A DNA stretch of 64,000 bases, taken from the NCBI RefSeq assembly GCF_005280295.1, contig NZ_CP040020.1, forward strand, positions 2,542,001-2,606,000, in the 5' to 3' direction. Positions within the stretch are counted from its first letter, which is position 1, and every line of letters starts with the position of its first letter. Shown one piece after another: positions 31,844-40,505 of this stretch. The stretch comes from Brevibacterium sp. CS2 (GTDB lineage Bacteria > Actinomycetota > Actinomycetes > Actinomycetales > Brevibacteriaceae). The position numbers and the translations under genes were made by a program. The notes below the pieces were generated by a model. That model saw only the letters and a list, made by a program, of their open reading frames with translations. It was not told where the DNA came from and did no database searches.

Positions 31844-33592
31844 TCAGCGCAGATCGATGAGGTAGACGCCGTCGATCTCGAGGTACGGGGCGCCGGCGGC
31901 CCGCGAGGTGTGCTGCGCGATCGCGAGGGCCTCGTGCGGCAGGTGGGCGCCGTCGACGGCGATGACGACGAAGTCGACGCCGCGCGCGCGCAGCGCGTCG
32001 ACGGCCTCCCGACCGCGCGGCCGGGCGCCGTCGGGCAGCGGGGAGCCGCGGTGCTCGTCGAGCACCGCGTCGAGCGGGTCCGCAGGCGCGGAGAAGATGA
32101 TCGGGCTCTCCGGGGTGGAGCCGATGAAGTAGCCGCCGGTCTCCCGGTAGTGCATCCCGGTCAGCGCCTGCCACACCATCGCCTCGTCGGCGTGCGGGGT
32201 CGCCATCGCCACCGGCCGCGGCAGGGTCTTGACGACCGAGCCCGCCGGGATGACCTCGGCGTAGGCGCCGGCGTAGAAGTCCGGGATGATGATCGGCCGT
32301 GCGGTCACCGCCCCGGGGGCGACGAGGAGCAGCGACAGCGCCGCGGCGATCGGCCCGAGCCGGCGCAGGGCCGGGCGCGGGCTGCGCAGGCACCGCCACA
32401 GGCCGAGCGCGAGGAGTACGGAGAGGGCGAGCGTGGAGTGGACGGCGAGCCGCATCGGCAGCACGTTGCCGAGCACGGGGAGCAGCTCGACGAGACGGAA
32501 CGGCGTGTGCTCCCACACCGGGCGGCCCCACACGTACCACGGCGCGCCCATGGACAGCAGCCAGACGAGAAGGCCGGCGAGGGCGGTGACGCGCACGAGC
32601 GTGCCGTACCGCGTCGAGCGGTGCAGCGCGAGCACCGTGAGGGCAGTGCAGACGAGCCACACGATTCCGGTGTAGCCGCCGATCTCGGATGGGTCGAGGC
32701 CGAGCTGCCGCGGGATCGGGGTGGGGCCGCCGCCGAGCAGCGTGTAGGCGCCGGGGACCAGCGGGTCGAGGAGGTCGTTGTTCCACACGCCGTGGGGACG
32801 GATCGTCTGCCCGGGCGCCCCGGGCAGGGTGAACATCGCGAGCAGCAGCGGCGTGCCGATGAGCACGGCGATGCCCGCGGCGAGCAGGCCCCCGCCGAGG
32901 AGCTGCAGGCCGGCGCGGGCGAGGATGCGCGGCGCGCACACGAGCATGGCGAGCAGCAGGCACACGGCGGCGAGGAAGGTCCCGGCCAGGAGCTCGGTCG
33001 AGACGTAGAACTGCCACCCGATCGCGCACCCGAGCCACACGCCGGTGACCACCGGGCGGCGGCGCGGACCGGTGCGCAGGAGCTCGACGATGCCGAGCGC
33101 GACGAGCGGCGGCAGGACCGCGAATGCAAGGTTGAGATGGCCCGAGGCCTGCGACACGAGGTAGGTGGAGAAGCCGTAGGCGAACCCGCCGACGAACGCC
33201 GGGAGACGCGGCACGAAGCGGTGGACGAGGGCGGCGGCGGCGAGCGCGGAGGCGACCGGCGCGGCGATGATCGCGAGGTTGTAGGCGACGACGGGCCCGG
33301 CGAGCCAGGTCACCGGGACGAGCGGCAGGGCGAGCCCGAGGACGGTGGTGTTCCAGCCGCCGTTGACCCCGGCCGGGTGGTGCATCGAGGTCGAGTAGAG
33401 GAGGTGCCGCTCCCCCGAGCCCTGGCCGAACCAGCCGGCGACGACGTCGGCGGCGTGGGCGAGCCACCAGATGAACAGCGAGGTGTCGTCGTTGTCCGCG
33501 AACACCCGCGTGCCCGGGTGCGCGATGACCTCGCCGAACACGGTGAGCGAGGCGAGGACGAGGACGAGCGCGTAGAGGAGCCACGCGCGCAC
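31844..33592 (-). CDS. Polytopic membrane protein, possible GT-C-type glycosyltransferase
   Basis: A 582-residue protein with about twelve transmembrane helices and a soluble C-terminal part (from about 460). After the first helix comes a loop with DNDDTSLFIWWLAH, an acidic pair in the place expected for GT-C glycosyltransferases, and then SMHHPAGVNGGWNTTVLGLA. This makes a membrane glycosyltransferase plausible, but I do not recognise a named family and the activity is inference. The start is GTG at 33592, the only start in frame before the first helix; its ribosome-binding site is weak and it lies 28 nt after the rpsA terminator. Downstream, coaE follows after 28 nt. Confidence 0.6.
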   Translation of the reverse strand: MRAWLLYALVLVLASLTVFGEVIAHPGTRVFADNDDTSLFIWWLAHAADVVAGWFGQGSGERHLLYSTSMHHPAGVNGGWNTTVLGLALPLVPVTWLAGPVVAYNLAIIAAPVASALAAAALVHRFVPRLPAFVGGFAYGFSTYLVSQASGHLNLAFAVLPPLVALGIVELLRTGPRRRPVVTGVWLGCAIGWQFYVSTELLAGTFLAAVCLLLAMLVCAPRILARAGLQLLGGGLLAAGIAVLIGTPLLLAMFTLPGAPGQTIRPHGVWNNDLLDPLVPGAYTLLGGGPTPIPRQLGLDPSEIGGYTGIVWLVCTALTVLALHRSTRYGTLVRVTALAGLLVWLLSMGAPWYVWGRPVWEHTPFRLVELLPVLGNVLPMRLAVHSTLALSVLLALGLWRCLRSPRPALRRLGPIAAALSLLLVAPGAVTARPIIIPDFYAGAYAEVIPAGSVVKTLPRPVAMATPHADEAMVWQALTGMHYRETGGYFIGSTPESPIIFSAPADPLDAVLDEHRGSPLPDGARPRGREAVDALRARGVDFVVIAVDGAHLPHEALAIAQHTSRAAGAPYLEIDGVYLIDLR

Positions 33593-33619
33593 CGGCCCGC
33601 GCGGGAGCCGGGGACGGCC

Positions 33620-33653
33620 GAAGGGCCCCCGGACGGTCGTCCGGGAGCCCTTC
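33620..33653 (-). terminator. Terminator after rpsA
   Basis: Inverted repeat with 15-nt arms (33620-33634 and 33639-33653), one mismatch and a 4-nt loop, starting 20 nt after the rpsA stop. It separates rpsA from the membrane-protein gene, which must be read through or have its own promoter. Confidence 0.8.
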
Positions 33654-33672
33654 AGGGGTGCTGTGCTGGAGC

Positions 33673-35151
33673 TCAGTTGCCCGCGAGCTTCTCGCGGAGA
33701 GCCGCGAGTGCCTCGTCGCTGGCCAGCGTGCCCTCGTCGGCGCGGTCGTCCGAGCTGTACGAGGAGGAGGCCTGCGAGCCGGACTCGGCGGGAGCCTCGG
33801 AGCCGGATTCGGCGTCGGCCGCGATGGCTTTCGCGACCTGCTTCTTGTGCTCCTCCCAGCGGGCCTGGGCGGCGGCGTACTGCTGCTCCCACTCCTCGCG
33901 CTGGGTCTCGTAGCCTTCCAACCACTCCTGGGTCTCCGGATCGAAGCCCTCGGGGTACTTGTAGTTCCCGTCCTCGTCGTACTCCTGGGTCATGCCGTAG
34001 AGCGCGGGGTCGAGGAACTCCTCGGCCTCCGGGTCGACGCCCTCGTTGGCCTGCTTGAGGGACAGCGAGATCCGGCGGCGATCGAGGTCGATGTCGATGA
34101 CCTTGACGTAGATGGTCTCGTCGACGCTGACGACCTGCTCGGGCAGATCGATGTGGCGCACGGCGAGCTCGGAGATGTGCACGAGGCCCTCGATGCCGTC
34201 CTCGACGCGCACGAACGCACCGAACGGGACGAGCTTGGTGACCTTGCCCGGCACGATCTGTCCGATGACGTGGGTGCGGGCGAAGTGCTGCCACGGATCT
34301 TCCTGGGTGGCCTTGAGCGACAGGGACACGCGCTCGCGGTCCATGTCGACGTCGAGGACCTCGACGGTGACCTCGTCGCCCACGGTGACGACCTCGCTCG
34401 GGTGGTCGATGTGCTTCCACGAGAGCTCGGAGACGTGGACGAGCCCGTCGACGCCGCCGAGGTCGACGAAGGCGCCGAAGTTGACGATCGAGGACACGAC
34501 GCCGGGCCGGACCTGGCCCTTCTGCAGGGTCTGCAGGAAGTCGTGGCGGACCGCCGACTGGGTCTCCTCGAGCCAGGCGCGGCGGGAGAGGACGACGTTG
34601 TTGCGGTTCTTGTCGAGCTCGATGATCTTCGCCTCGACCTGCTGGCCGATGTACGGCGCGAGGTCGCGCACGCGGCGCATCTCGACGAGCGAGGCCGGGA
34701 GGAATCCGCGGAGTCCGATGTCGACGATGAGGCCGCCCTTGACGACCTCGATGACGGTGCCGGTGACGACGCCCTCTTCGTCCTTGACCTTCTCGATGTC
34801 GCCCCAGGCGCGCTCGTACTGCGCGCGCTTCTTCGACAGCATCAGGCGTCCGTCCTTGTCCTCCTTGGTGAGGACCAGGGCTTCGATGTCGTCTCCGACC
34901 TCGACCACCTCGGCGGGATCGACATCATGCTTGATCGACAGCTCGCGCGAAAGGATGACGCCTTCCGTCTTGTAGCCGATGTCGACCAGAACTTCGTCGC
35001 GGTCGACCTTGACCACCGTTCCCTCGACGATGTCTCCGTCGTTGAAGTACTTGATGGTCTCGTCGACTGCCGCGAGGAAATCTTCCGCAGATCCGATGTC
35101 GTTGACTGCGATCTGCTCGTTCTTCGCCGTGTCCGGCGTGGTGGTGGTCAT
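33673..35151 (-). CDS. rpsA: 30S ribosomal protein S1
   Basis: mRNA-binding ribosomal protein, 492 residues, with four S1 (OB-fold) repeats starting near residues 39, 126, 212 and 297. Repeats three and four carry the best consensus (NFGAFVDLGGVDGLVHVSEL, PFGAFVRVEDGIEGLVHISEL). The C-terminal 120 residues hold an acidic Tyr-rich part, a charged helix (about 415-450) and a Ser/Ala-rich tail, as in other actinobacteria. ATG at 35151 has only a modest GGAG 11 nt upstream. A 351-nt leader and promoter region precedes it. Confidence 0.95.
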   Translation of the reverse strand: MTTTTPDTAKNEQIAVNDIGSAEDFLAAVDETIKYFNDGDIVEGTVVKVDRDEVLVDIGYKTEGVILSRELSIKHDVDPAEVVEVGDDIEALVLTKEDKDGRLMLSKKRAQYERAWGDIEKVKDEEGVVTGTVIEVVKGGLIVDIGLRGFLPASLVEMRRVRDLAPYIGQQVEAKIIELDKNRNNVVLSRRAWLEETQSAVRHDFLQTLQKGQVRPGVVSSIVNFGAFVDLGGVDGLVHVSELSWKHIDHPSEVVTVGDEVTVEVLDVDMDRERVSLSLKATQEDPWQHFARTHVIGQIVPGKVTKLVPFGAFVRVEDGIEGLVHISELAVRHIDLPEQVVSVDETIYVKVIDIDLDRRRISLSLKQANEGVDPEAEEFLDPALYGMTQEYDEDGNYKYPEGFDPETQEWLEGYETQREEWEQQYAAAQARWEEHKKQVAKAIAADAESGSEAPAESGSQASSSYSSDDRADEGTLASDEALAALREKLAGN

Positions 35152-35502
35152 AAAGGTAGGGACTCCGTAATGGACTGATGCCCGTCGGCCGGGGCCGGCG
35201 GTCTCGGTGCGTGTGGATGGACAGGTGCTGCGCCGCGCGATGGTGCTGCGGTGGTGCCGTGATGCACGCGCTCGCCGTCGGCCGGAGCGTGCACCGGGTG
35301 GGCGGCCCCGGCGATCGACCTGCCGGTGGACCGAGAGGTGAACCCGAGGCGAACCGGAAGTGACACGGGATGTGACACCATGGGACACGACGACCGCACG
35401 TGCTGAGCACAGCGCATACAGTGTCAATCGTAGCACCTGACAGCACCCGCGTGCACCCCGGTGCCCAGTGCCCGCGCGGCGCGGGCGAGGAACGGAGAAG
35501 CC
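35152..35502. promoter_or_regulatory. Divergent control region of rpsA and a methyltransferase gene
   Basis: No gene is visible in these 351 nt. On the minus strand TACGAT (35427-35432) could be a -10 for rpsA, giving a leader of about 270 nt; a TTGACA overlaps it (35422-35427) without a good -10 downstream. On the plus strand TACAGT (35417-35422) could serve the methyltransferase. Three near-identical heptamers (GTGACAC at 35360 and 35372, GGGACAC at 35382) are spaced 12 and 10 nt apart. A GC-rich inverted repeat lies near 35186-35200 in the rpsA leader. Confidence 0.4.
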
Positions 35503-36339
35503 ATGACCGACAGCGAATACTCCCCCGAGATCATCAGCGGCGGGTACCTCGCGATCGACGAGGAGGCCTCGGTCCGGGCCAACCGCACCTACTGGGACGG
35601 CTCGGCCGCGGACTATCTCGCCGAGCACGGCAGCTTCCTCGGCGCGAGCGAGTTCGTGTGGTGTCCCGAGGGTGTGCACGAATCCGATGTCGGACTGCTC
35701 GGCGACGTCGCCCGCCGGCAGATCCTCGAGGTCGGGTGCGGTGCCGGCCAGTGCTCCCGCTGGCTCGCCGAGCAGGGGGCGCTCGCGACCGGCGTCGACC
35801 TCTCCTCCGGGATGCTCGAGCAGGCCTCCCGGCTCCAGCGCGAGCACCCGCTCAATCCGTCCACGGTGCCGCCGACCTTCCTCCAGGCCGATGCCCGCGC
35901 CCTGCCGTTCCCCTCCGGCAGCTTCGACATGGCCTTCTCGTCCTACGGCGCGCTGCCGTTCGTCAAGGACGCCGAGGTGGTGCTCTCCGAGGTCGCGCGC
36001 GTGCTGCGCCCCGGAGGCACCTGGGTGTTCTCCGTCACGCACCCGGTGCGCTGGATGTTCCCCGACGTCCCCGGCGAGGCCGGGCTCACCGTCGAGTACT
36101 CGTACTTCGACCGCACGCCCTACGTCGAGCTCGACGGGGACGGGCACCCGGTGTACGCCGAGCACCACCGCACGATGGGCGACTGGATCTCGCTGCTCGT
36201 CGACTCCGGGTTCGTCCTCACCGGGCTCACCGAGCCGGAATGGCCCGAGCACAACCGGACGGCGTGGGGCGGCTGGTCGCCTTTGCGCGGCCAGGTCATG
36301 CCCGGCACCGCGATCTTCTCCACCCGCCTGCCGGAGTAG
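35503..36339 (+). CDS. Class I SAM-dependent methyltransferase
   Basis: A 278-residue methyltransferase of the Methyltransf_11 type. Motif I ILEVGCGAGQCSRWLAEQGA lies near residue 74, the acidic end of strand 2 is GVDLSSGMLEQA near residue 100, motif post-I is ADARALPFPSGSFD and motif III RVLRPGGTWVFSV. The N-terminal 40 residues contain RANRTYWDGSAADY, typical of family members acting on small molecules. ATG at 35503 follows GGAG. The substrate is unknown; neighbours (rpsA, polA) give no hint. Confidence 0.88.
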   Translation: MTDSEYSPEIISGGYLAIDEEASVRANRTYWDGSAADYLAEHGSFLGASEFVWCPEGVHESDVGLLGDVARRQILEVGCGAGQCSRWLAEQGALATGVDLSSGMLEQASRLQREHPLNPSTVPPTFLQADARALPFPSGSFDMAFSSYGALPFVKDAEVVLSEVARVLRPGGTWVFSVTHPVRWMFPDVPGEAGLTVEYSYFDRTPYVELDGDGHPVYAEHHRTMGDWISLLVDSGFVLTGLTEPEWPEHNRTAWGGWSPLRGQVMPGTAIFSTRLPE

Positions 36340-36341
36340 GC

Positions 36342-36383
36342 GGCCGGCCCCGTTGCGCCCCGTGACGCAGCGGGCGCCCGGCC
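36342..36383. terminator. Nested hairpin between the methyltransferase and polA
   Basis: Inner stem of 9 bp with one G-T wobble (36349-36357 with 36366-36374, 8-nt loop) inside an outer GGCCGG/CCGGCC pair (36342-36347 with 36378-36383). It fills the 44-nt gap between two convergent genes and probably ends both. Confidence 0.6.
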
Positions 36384-39065
36384 TCAGTGGGCGGCCTGCT
36401 GCCAGGTCGCGCCGCGGCCGATGTTGACCTCGAGCGGCACCTCGAGCTCCGCGGCCGCACCCATCGTCGTCGCGAGCAGCTCGGCCACCGCATCGAACTC
36501 GCTGTCGGCGAGCTCGAGCACGATCTCGTCGTGCACCTGGAGGAGCACCCGGCTGGCCAGCCCGGCCTCGGCGAGCGCCGCGTCGACGCGGAGCATCGCG
36601 ATCTTCATGATGTCGGCCGCAGTGCCCTGGATCGGGGCGTTGAGCGCGGCGCGTTCGGCCATCTCGCGGACCTGGCGGCGGTCGCTGCTCAGCTGCGGGA
36701 GGTAGCGGCGACGGCCGTACATCGTCTCGGTGTATCCCACTCGGCGGGCGGACTCGACGGCTCCGGCGAGGTACTCCTGGACGGCGCCGAAGCGCTCGAA
36801 GTACTCGTCCATGAGGCCGCGCGCCTCCTCGACGCCGATCCGCAGCTGCTTGGACAGACCGTAGGCGGACAGGCCGTAGACGAGCCCGTAGGACATCGCC
36901 TTGACCTTGGAGCGCATCGCCGGGGTGACGGCGTCGGTGCTCACGTCGAACACGCGCGCACCGACGAAGGAGTGGAGGTCCTCGCCGGCCCGGAACGCGT
37001 CGATGAGCCCCGCATCGCCCGACAGATGGGCCATAATGCGCATCTCGATCTGCGAGTAGTCGGCGGTGACGAGGTCGGCGAAGCCGTCCCCGGCCGCGGG
37101 CACGAACATCTCGCGGATGCGCCGCCCGGCGTCGGTGCGCACGGGGATGTTCTGGAGGTTCGGGTCGATCGAGGACAGGCGGCCGGTCGCCGCGACCGTC
37201 TGCAGGTAGGTCGTGTGGATCCGGTCGTCGTCGGCGACCATCCGCTCGAGCCCGACGACGGTCTGCTTGAGCTTCGTCGTGTCGCGGTAGCCGAGCAGGT
37301 GCTCGAGGAAGGGGTGCCCGGTCTTGACGAACAGGTCGGTGAGCGCGTCGGCGTCGGTGGTCCACCCGGTCTTCGTGCGCTTGGTGCGCGGCATCTCGAG
37401 CTCCTCGAACAGCACCGTCTGGAGCTGCTTGGGCGAGCCGAGGTTGACCTCGTGGCCGATCGCGGCGTAGGCGGCGTCCGCGCTCGCCTGGGCCTGGGCG
37501 CCGAACTCGGCCCCGAGCGCGGTGAGCCCGGAGCGGTCGACGGCGATTCCGGTGAGCTCCATCCGCGCGAGGATCGTCACGAGCGGGATCTCGATGTCGG
37601 TGAGCACCCCGGTCATCCCGGCGGCCTCGATCCGCTCCCGGAGCACCGCGGCGAGGGGGAGCACCGCCCAGGCGCTCCGGCCGATGCCGGTGAGCGCGCT
37701 CGCGGCGTCCGCCGGCCCGAGGTCGAGCGTGCCGGCCTCGGGCTCGTCCTCCGCGACGGCGGGGCTGAACCCGCAGTAGCGGGTGCAGAGATCGGCGAGC
37801 TCGTAGGTCCGCTGGTCGGGCACGAGCAGGTACGCGGCGATCTCGGTGTCGAGCGCGAGGTGCGGCAGCGGGTACCCGGCCTGGGCGAGCGCCTTGAGCT
37901 GCGGCTTGGCGCTGTGGAGCACGAGTCCGGGATGCGAGCCGAGCAGCTCCGACAGCGCGTCGACGGCCGCCGGGTCGAGTGTCGTGAGGTCGGCGGCGAC
38001 GGCCGCATCGCCCTGCGCGATCCCGATCGCGTCGACGGTGCCGAGGCCGAGCTCGAAGCGCGCGTCGGTGGCGACCCCGACCGGCGCCTCGGCGTCGAGC
38101 CCGGAGACGAACTCGACGAGCCCGGCGGCGTCGACGAGGCGCGGGACGGGGATCTCCGCGTCGGCCGCCGGTGCCGCGGCGGCGCCGAGCAGCGGTTCGA
38201 GGCGGCGCCCGAGGACCTGGAACTCGAGCTGGTCGAGCAGCGCCTCGACGGCCTCCCGGTCGGCCTCTCCGCGCACCGCCTCCGCCGCCGAGGTGGCGAG
38301 CTCGAGGTCGGTGACGAGCCGATTGAGGCGATGGTTGCGCTCGACCTCGGACAGGTGGGCGCGCAGGTTCTCCCCGGCCTTCCCGCCGATGTCGTCCGCG
38401 GCGGCGAGGACCGCGGGGAGGTCGCCGTACTTCGTCAACCACTTCGCCGCGGTCTTGTCGCCGACGCCGGGCACACCGGGCAGATTGTCGGCCTTCTCCC
38501 CCACGAGCGCCGCGAGCCCCCGGTAGTTCTCCGGGCTCACGCCGTACTTGTCCTCGATGGCCTCCGGGGTCATCCGGGCGAGCTCGCTCACCCCGCGCTT
38601 GGGGTAGAGGATCGTCACGCTCGGCGAGGCCAGCTGGAAGGAGTCCTTGTCCCCGGTGACGATCCCGGTCTCCATCCCCGCGGCGGTGCCCTGCACGGCG
38701 AGGGTGGCGAGCACGTCGTCGGCCTCGAAGCCCTCCTTCGTCACCACCGGCACGGCGAGGGCGCGCAGCAGGTCCTGGATGAGCTCGACCTGGCCGTGGA
38801 ACTCCGGCGGGGTCTTCGCCCGGCCGGCCTTGTACTCCGGGTACTCCTCGAGCCGGAAGGTCTCGCGGCCGAGGTCGAAGGCGACCGCGATGTGGGTGGG
38901 CTCCTCGGAGGCGAGTACATTGATGAGCATGGACACGAAGCCGTAGACGGCGTTCGTGGACTGGCCCGTGGTGGTGGAGAAGTTCTCCACCGGCAGGGCG
39001 TAGAAGGCGCGGTAGGCCAGGGAGTGGCCGTCGATCAGCAGCAGTCTGCGGGTATCCGTACTCAC
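36384..39065 (-). CDS. polA: DNA polymerase I
   Basis: Repair and Okazaki-fragment polymerase of 893 residues. The 5' nuclease domain (1-300) has LLLIDGHSLAYRAFYALP, GFEADDVLAT, TGDKDSFQL and the H3TH segment GVPGVGDKTAAKWL. The polymerase domain has motif A VTADYSQIEMRIMAHLSGD, motif B SKVKAMSYGLVYGLSAYGLS and motif C QVHDEIVLE. The middle 3'-5' exonuclease-like domain lacks the acidic metal ligands (GVATDAR in place of the DTE motif), so proofreading is not expected, as in other actinobacteria. The start is GTG at 39065. Confidence 0.96.
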   Translation of the reverse strand: MSTDTRRLLLIDGHSLAYRAFYALPVENFSTTTGQSTNAVYGFVSMLINVLASEEPTHIAVAFDLGRETFRLEEYPEYKAGRAKTPPEFHGQVELIQDLLRALAVPVVTKEGFEADDVLATLAVQGTAAGMETGIVTGDKDSFQLASPSVTILYPKRGVSELARMTPEAIEDKYGVSPENYRGLAALVGEKADNLPGVPGVGDKTAAKWLTKYGDLPAVLAAADDIGGKAGENLRAHLSEVERNHRLNRLVTDLELATSAAEAVRGEADREAVEALLDQLEFQVLGRRLEPLLGAAAAPAADAEIPVPRLVDAAGLVEFVSGLDAEAPVGVATDARFELGLGTVDAIGIAQGDAAVAADLTTLDPAAVDALSELLGSHPGLVLHSAKPQLKALAQAGYPLPHLALDTEIAAYLLVPDQRTYELADLCTRYCGFSPAVAEDEPEAGTLDLGPADAASALTGIGRSAWAVLPLAAVLRERIEAAGMTGVLTDIEIPLVTILARMELTGIAVDRSGLTALGAEFGAQAQASADAAYAAIGHEVNLGSPKQLQTVLFEELEMPRTKRTKTGWTTDADALTDLFVKTGHPFLEHLLGYRDTTKLKQTVVGLERMVADDDRIHTTYLQTVAATGRLSSIDPNLQNIPVRTDAGRRIREMFVPAAGDGFADLVTADYSQIEMRIMAHLSGDAGLIDAFRAGEDLHSFVGARVFDVSTDAVTPAMRSKVKAMSYGLVYGLSAYGLSKQLRIGVEEARGLMDEYFERFGAVQEYLAGAVESARRVGYTETMYGRRRYLPQLSSDRRQVREMAERAALNAPIQGTAADIMKIAMLRVDAALAEAGLASRVLLQVHDEIVLELADSEFDAVAELLATTMGAAAELEVPLEVNIGRGATWQQAAH

Positions 39066-39149
39066 CCTGCCAGCCTAGCGCCTCGCGTCCCCGCACGCCC
39101 CGCACCCACCTCGACGCACCCGTTCGGCTGCCCGGAGCAAGGAGTAGGA

Positions 39150-39611
39150 ATGACCGCACACGATCGACCGCGCATGGAGCCGGGGCTCGCCCCCGAGGAC
39201 TACCGCCGCCTCATGGAGTACAACGCCGGCCGCACGCCGGGCACGCTCGTCGAGCGGTGCGGCATCGAGTTCCTCGACATGGGCTACGACTGGTTCTCCG
39301 CCCGGATGCCGGTGGAGGGCAATCTGCAGCCGGCCGGGCTGTTCCACGGCGGGGCGCACGTCGTGCTCGCGGAGACCCTGGGGTCGATGCACTCGTACCT
39401 GCTGGCGAACGGGCACGACGTCGTCGGAGTCGATCTCAACGCCACCCATCTGCGGCCCATCCGCGAGGGCTGGGTCTACGGCCGCGCGGAGGTCCTCCAC
39501 CACGGGCGCACGCTCATCAGCCACGAGGTGAAGATGACGAACGCGGACGGGAAGCTGCTGTCGATCGTGCGGATCACGAACTTCGTCCTCGCGCAGCGCT
39601 CGCAGGGCTGA
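39150..39611 (+). CDS. Hotdog-fold thioesterase (PaaI/YdiI-like)
   Basis: A 153-residue hotdog thioesterase. GLFHGGAHVVLAETLGSM holds the conserved HGG and the catalytic Glu of the PaaI/EntH group, preceded by FSARMPVEGNLQPAG and followed by GVDLNATHLRPIREGWVYG. It probably hydrolyses an aromatic or medium-chain acyl-CoA. ATG at 39150 follows AAGGAG. It is divergent from polA (84 nt) and convergent with pdtaR; similar thioesterases lie next to polA in other actinobacteria. Confidence 0.87.
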   Translation: MTAHDRPRMEPGLAPEDYRRLMEYNAGRTPGTLVERCGIEFLDMGYDWFSARMPVEGNLQPAGLFHGGAHVVLAETLGSMHSYLLANGHDVVGVDLNATHLRPIREGWVYGRAEVLHHGRTLISHEVKMTNADGKLLSIVRITNFVLAQRSQG

Positions 39612-39633
39612 GCCCGCTCGCAGCGCTGAGCCC
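39597..39633. repeat. 18-bp tandem duplication at the thioesterase 3' end
   Basis: CGCTCGCAGGGCTGAGCCC (39597-39615) is followed by CGCTCGCAGCGCTGAGCCC (39615-39633), a duplication with one mismatch that copies the last codons and stop just past the real stop codon. Confidence 0.7.
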
Positions 39634-39657
39634 GGGGCCTGGCCGCCGGAGTTCGGA

Positions 39658-40275
39658 TCAGCCCTTGTTGCCGATCTGGCTGAGGACGGTCTCGGCGACC
39701 TCGCGCATCGTCAGACGCCGGTCCATCGACGTCTTCTGGATCCAGCGGAACGCCTCGGGCTCGGTGAGCCCCATGTTCGACATGAGCAGGCTCTTCGCCC
39801 GGTCGACGAGCTTGCGGGTCTCGAAGCGGTCGGTGAGGTCGGCGATCTCCGTCTCGAGCGCACCGATCTCGGCGTGCCGCGACAGCGCGATCTCGAGCGC
39901 CGGGGCGAGGTCGGCGGCGGTGAAGGGCTTGACGACGTAGGCCATCGCGCCGGCGTCGCGAGCGCGCTCGACGAGCTCCTTCTGCGAGAACGCGGTGAGG
40001 AGCACGACCGGGGCGATGCGGGCGCGGGCGATGCGCTCGGCGGCGGAGATGCCGTCGAGGATCGGCATCTTGATGTCCATCACCACGAGGTCGGGGCGGA
40101 GCTCCTCGGCGAGGCGGATCGCGGATTCGCCGTCGGCGGCCTCGCCGACGACGTCGTAGCCGATCTCACGGAGCATCTCGACGATGTCGAGGCGGATGAC
40201 CGCCTCGTCCTCGGCGACGACGATCCGGCGGACCGGACCCTGATCGGGGGCGGGGGCGCTGTCTGAAGTAGGCAC
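39658..40275 (-). CDS. pdtaR: ANTAR-domain response regulator (PdtaR-like)
   Basis: Response regulator that acts on RNA: phosphorylation lets the C-terminal ANTAR domain bind paired hairpins in mRNA leaders and prevent termination. The 205-residue product has a receiver domain (15-130) with AEDE, phospho-acceptor Asp67 in DLVVMDIKMP, Thr/Ala LLTAFS and VKPF, then a short coiled linker and ANTAR (about 145-200, KLVDRAKSLLMSNMGLTEPEAFRWIQK read as its first two helices). The start is GTG at 40275 with a weak ribosome-binding site. The partner histidine kinase PdtaS is not in this window. Confidence 0.92.
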   Translation of the reverse strand: MPTSDSAPAPDQGPVRRIVVAEDEAVIRLDIVEMLREIGYDVVGEAADGESAIRLAEELRPDLVVMDIKMPILDGISAAERIARARIAPVVLLTAFSQKELVERARDAGAMAYVVKPFTAADLAPALEIALSRHAEIGALETEIADLTDRFETRKLVDRAKSLLMSNMGLTEPEAFRWIQKTSMDRRLTMREVAETVLSQIGNKG

Positions 40276-40369
40276 GCCCCGATCTTAGACCCCCGGGCGC
40301 GGGCTTAGCCACCTGCCCCGGGCCCGGCGACGCGCGCATGCACGCACGTGCTCTACCATGGACGGGTAT

Positions 40370-40451
40370 GCCGGATTGGCGGAATTGGTAGACGCGGCGC
40401 ACTCAAAATGCGCTGTCGCAAGACGTGCGGGTTCGAGTCCCGCATCCGGTA
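40370..40451 (+). tRNA. tRNA-Leu, anticodon CAA
   Basis: An 82-nt gene with a 7-bp acceptor stem (GCCGGAT with ATCCGGT, first pair G-U), D-arm with AATTGGTAGACG, an anticodon stem GCGCA/TGCGC around loop CTCAAAA (anticodon CAA, reads UUG), a long class II variable arm and T-arm GCGGGTTCGAGTCCCGC. The discriminator is A and no CCA is encoded. TACCAT at 40354-40359 may be its -10. It is convergent with pyk. Confidence 0.95.
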
Positions 40452-40462
40452 CTCGAAGCCGC

Positions 40463-40497
40463 GCGGGCACCCGGGCAGGATCCCGGGGCGCTCCCGC
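40463..40497. terminator. Possible terminator between tRNA-Leu and pyk
   Basis: CCCGGG (40470-40475) and CCCGGG (40482-40487) pair around a 6-nt loop, and GCGGG (40463-40467) can pair with CCCGC (40493-40497) outside. It lies between the convergent tRNA and pyk, 9 nt beyond the pyk stop. Confidence 0.45.
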
Positions 40498-40505
40498 TCC
40501 CCCGC

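Noticed and set aside
36384..39065. PolA without proofreading residues as a mutated gene
   Set aside because: Loss of the exonuclease ligands is normal for actinobacterial DNA polymerase I; the other two domains are intact.
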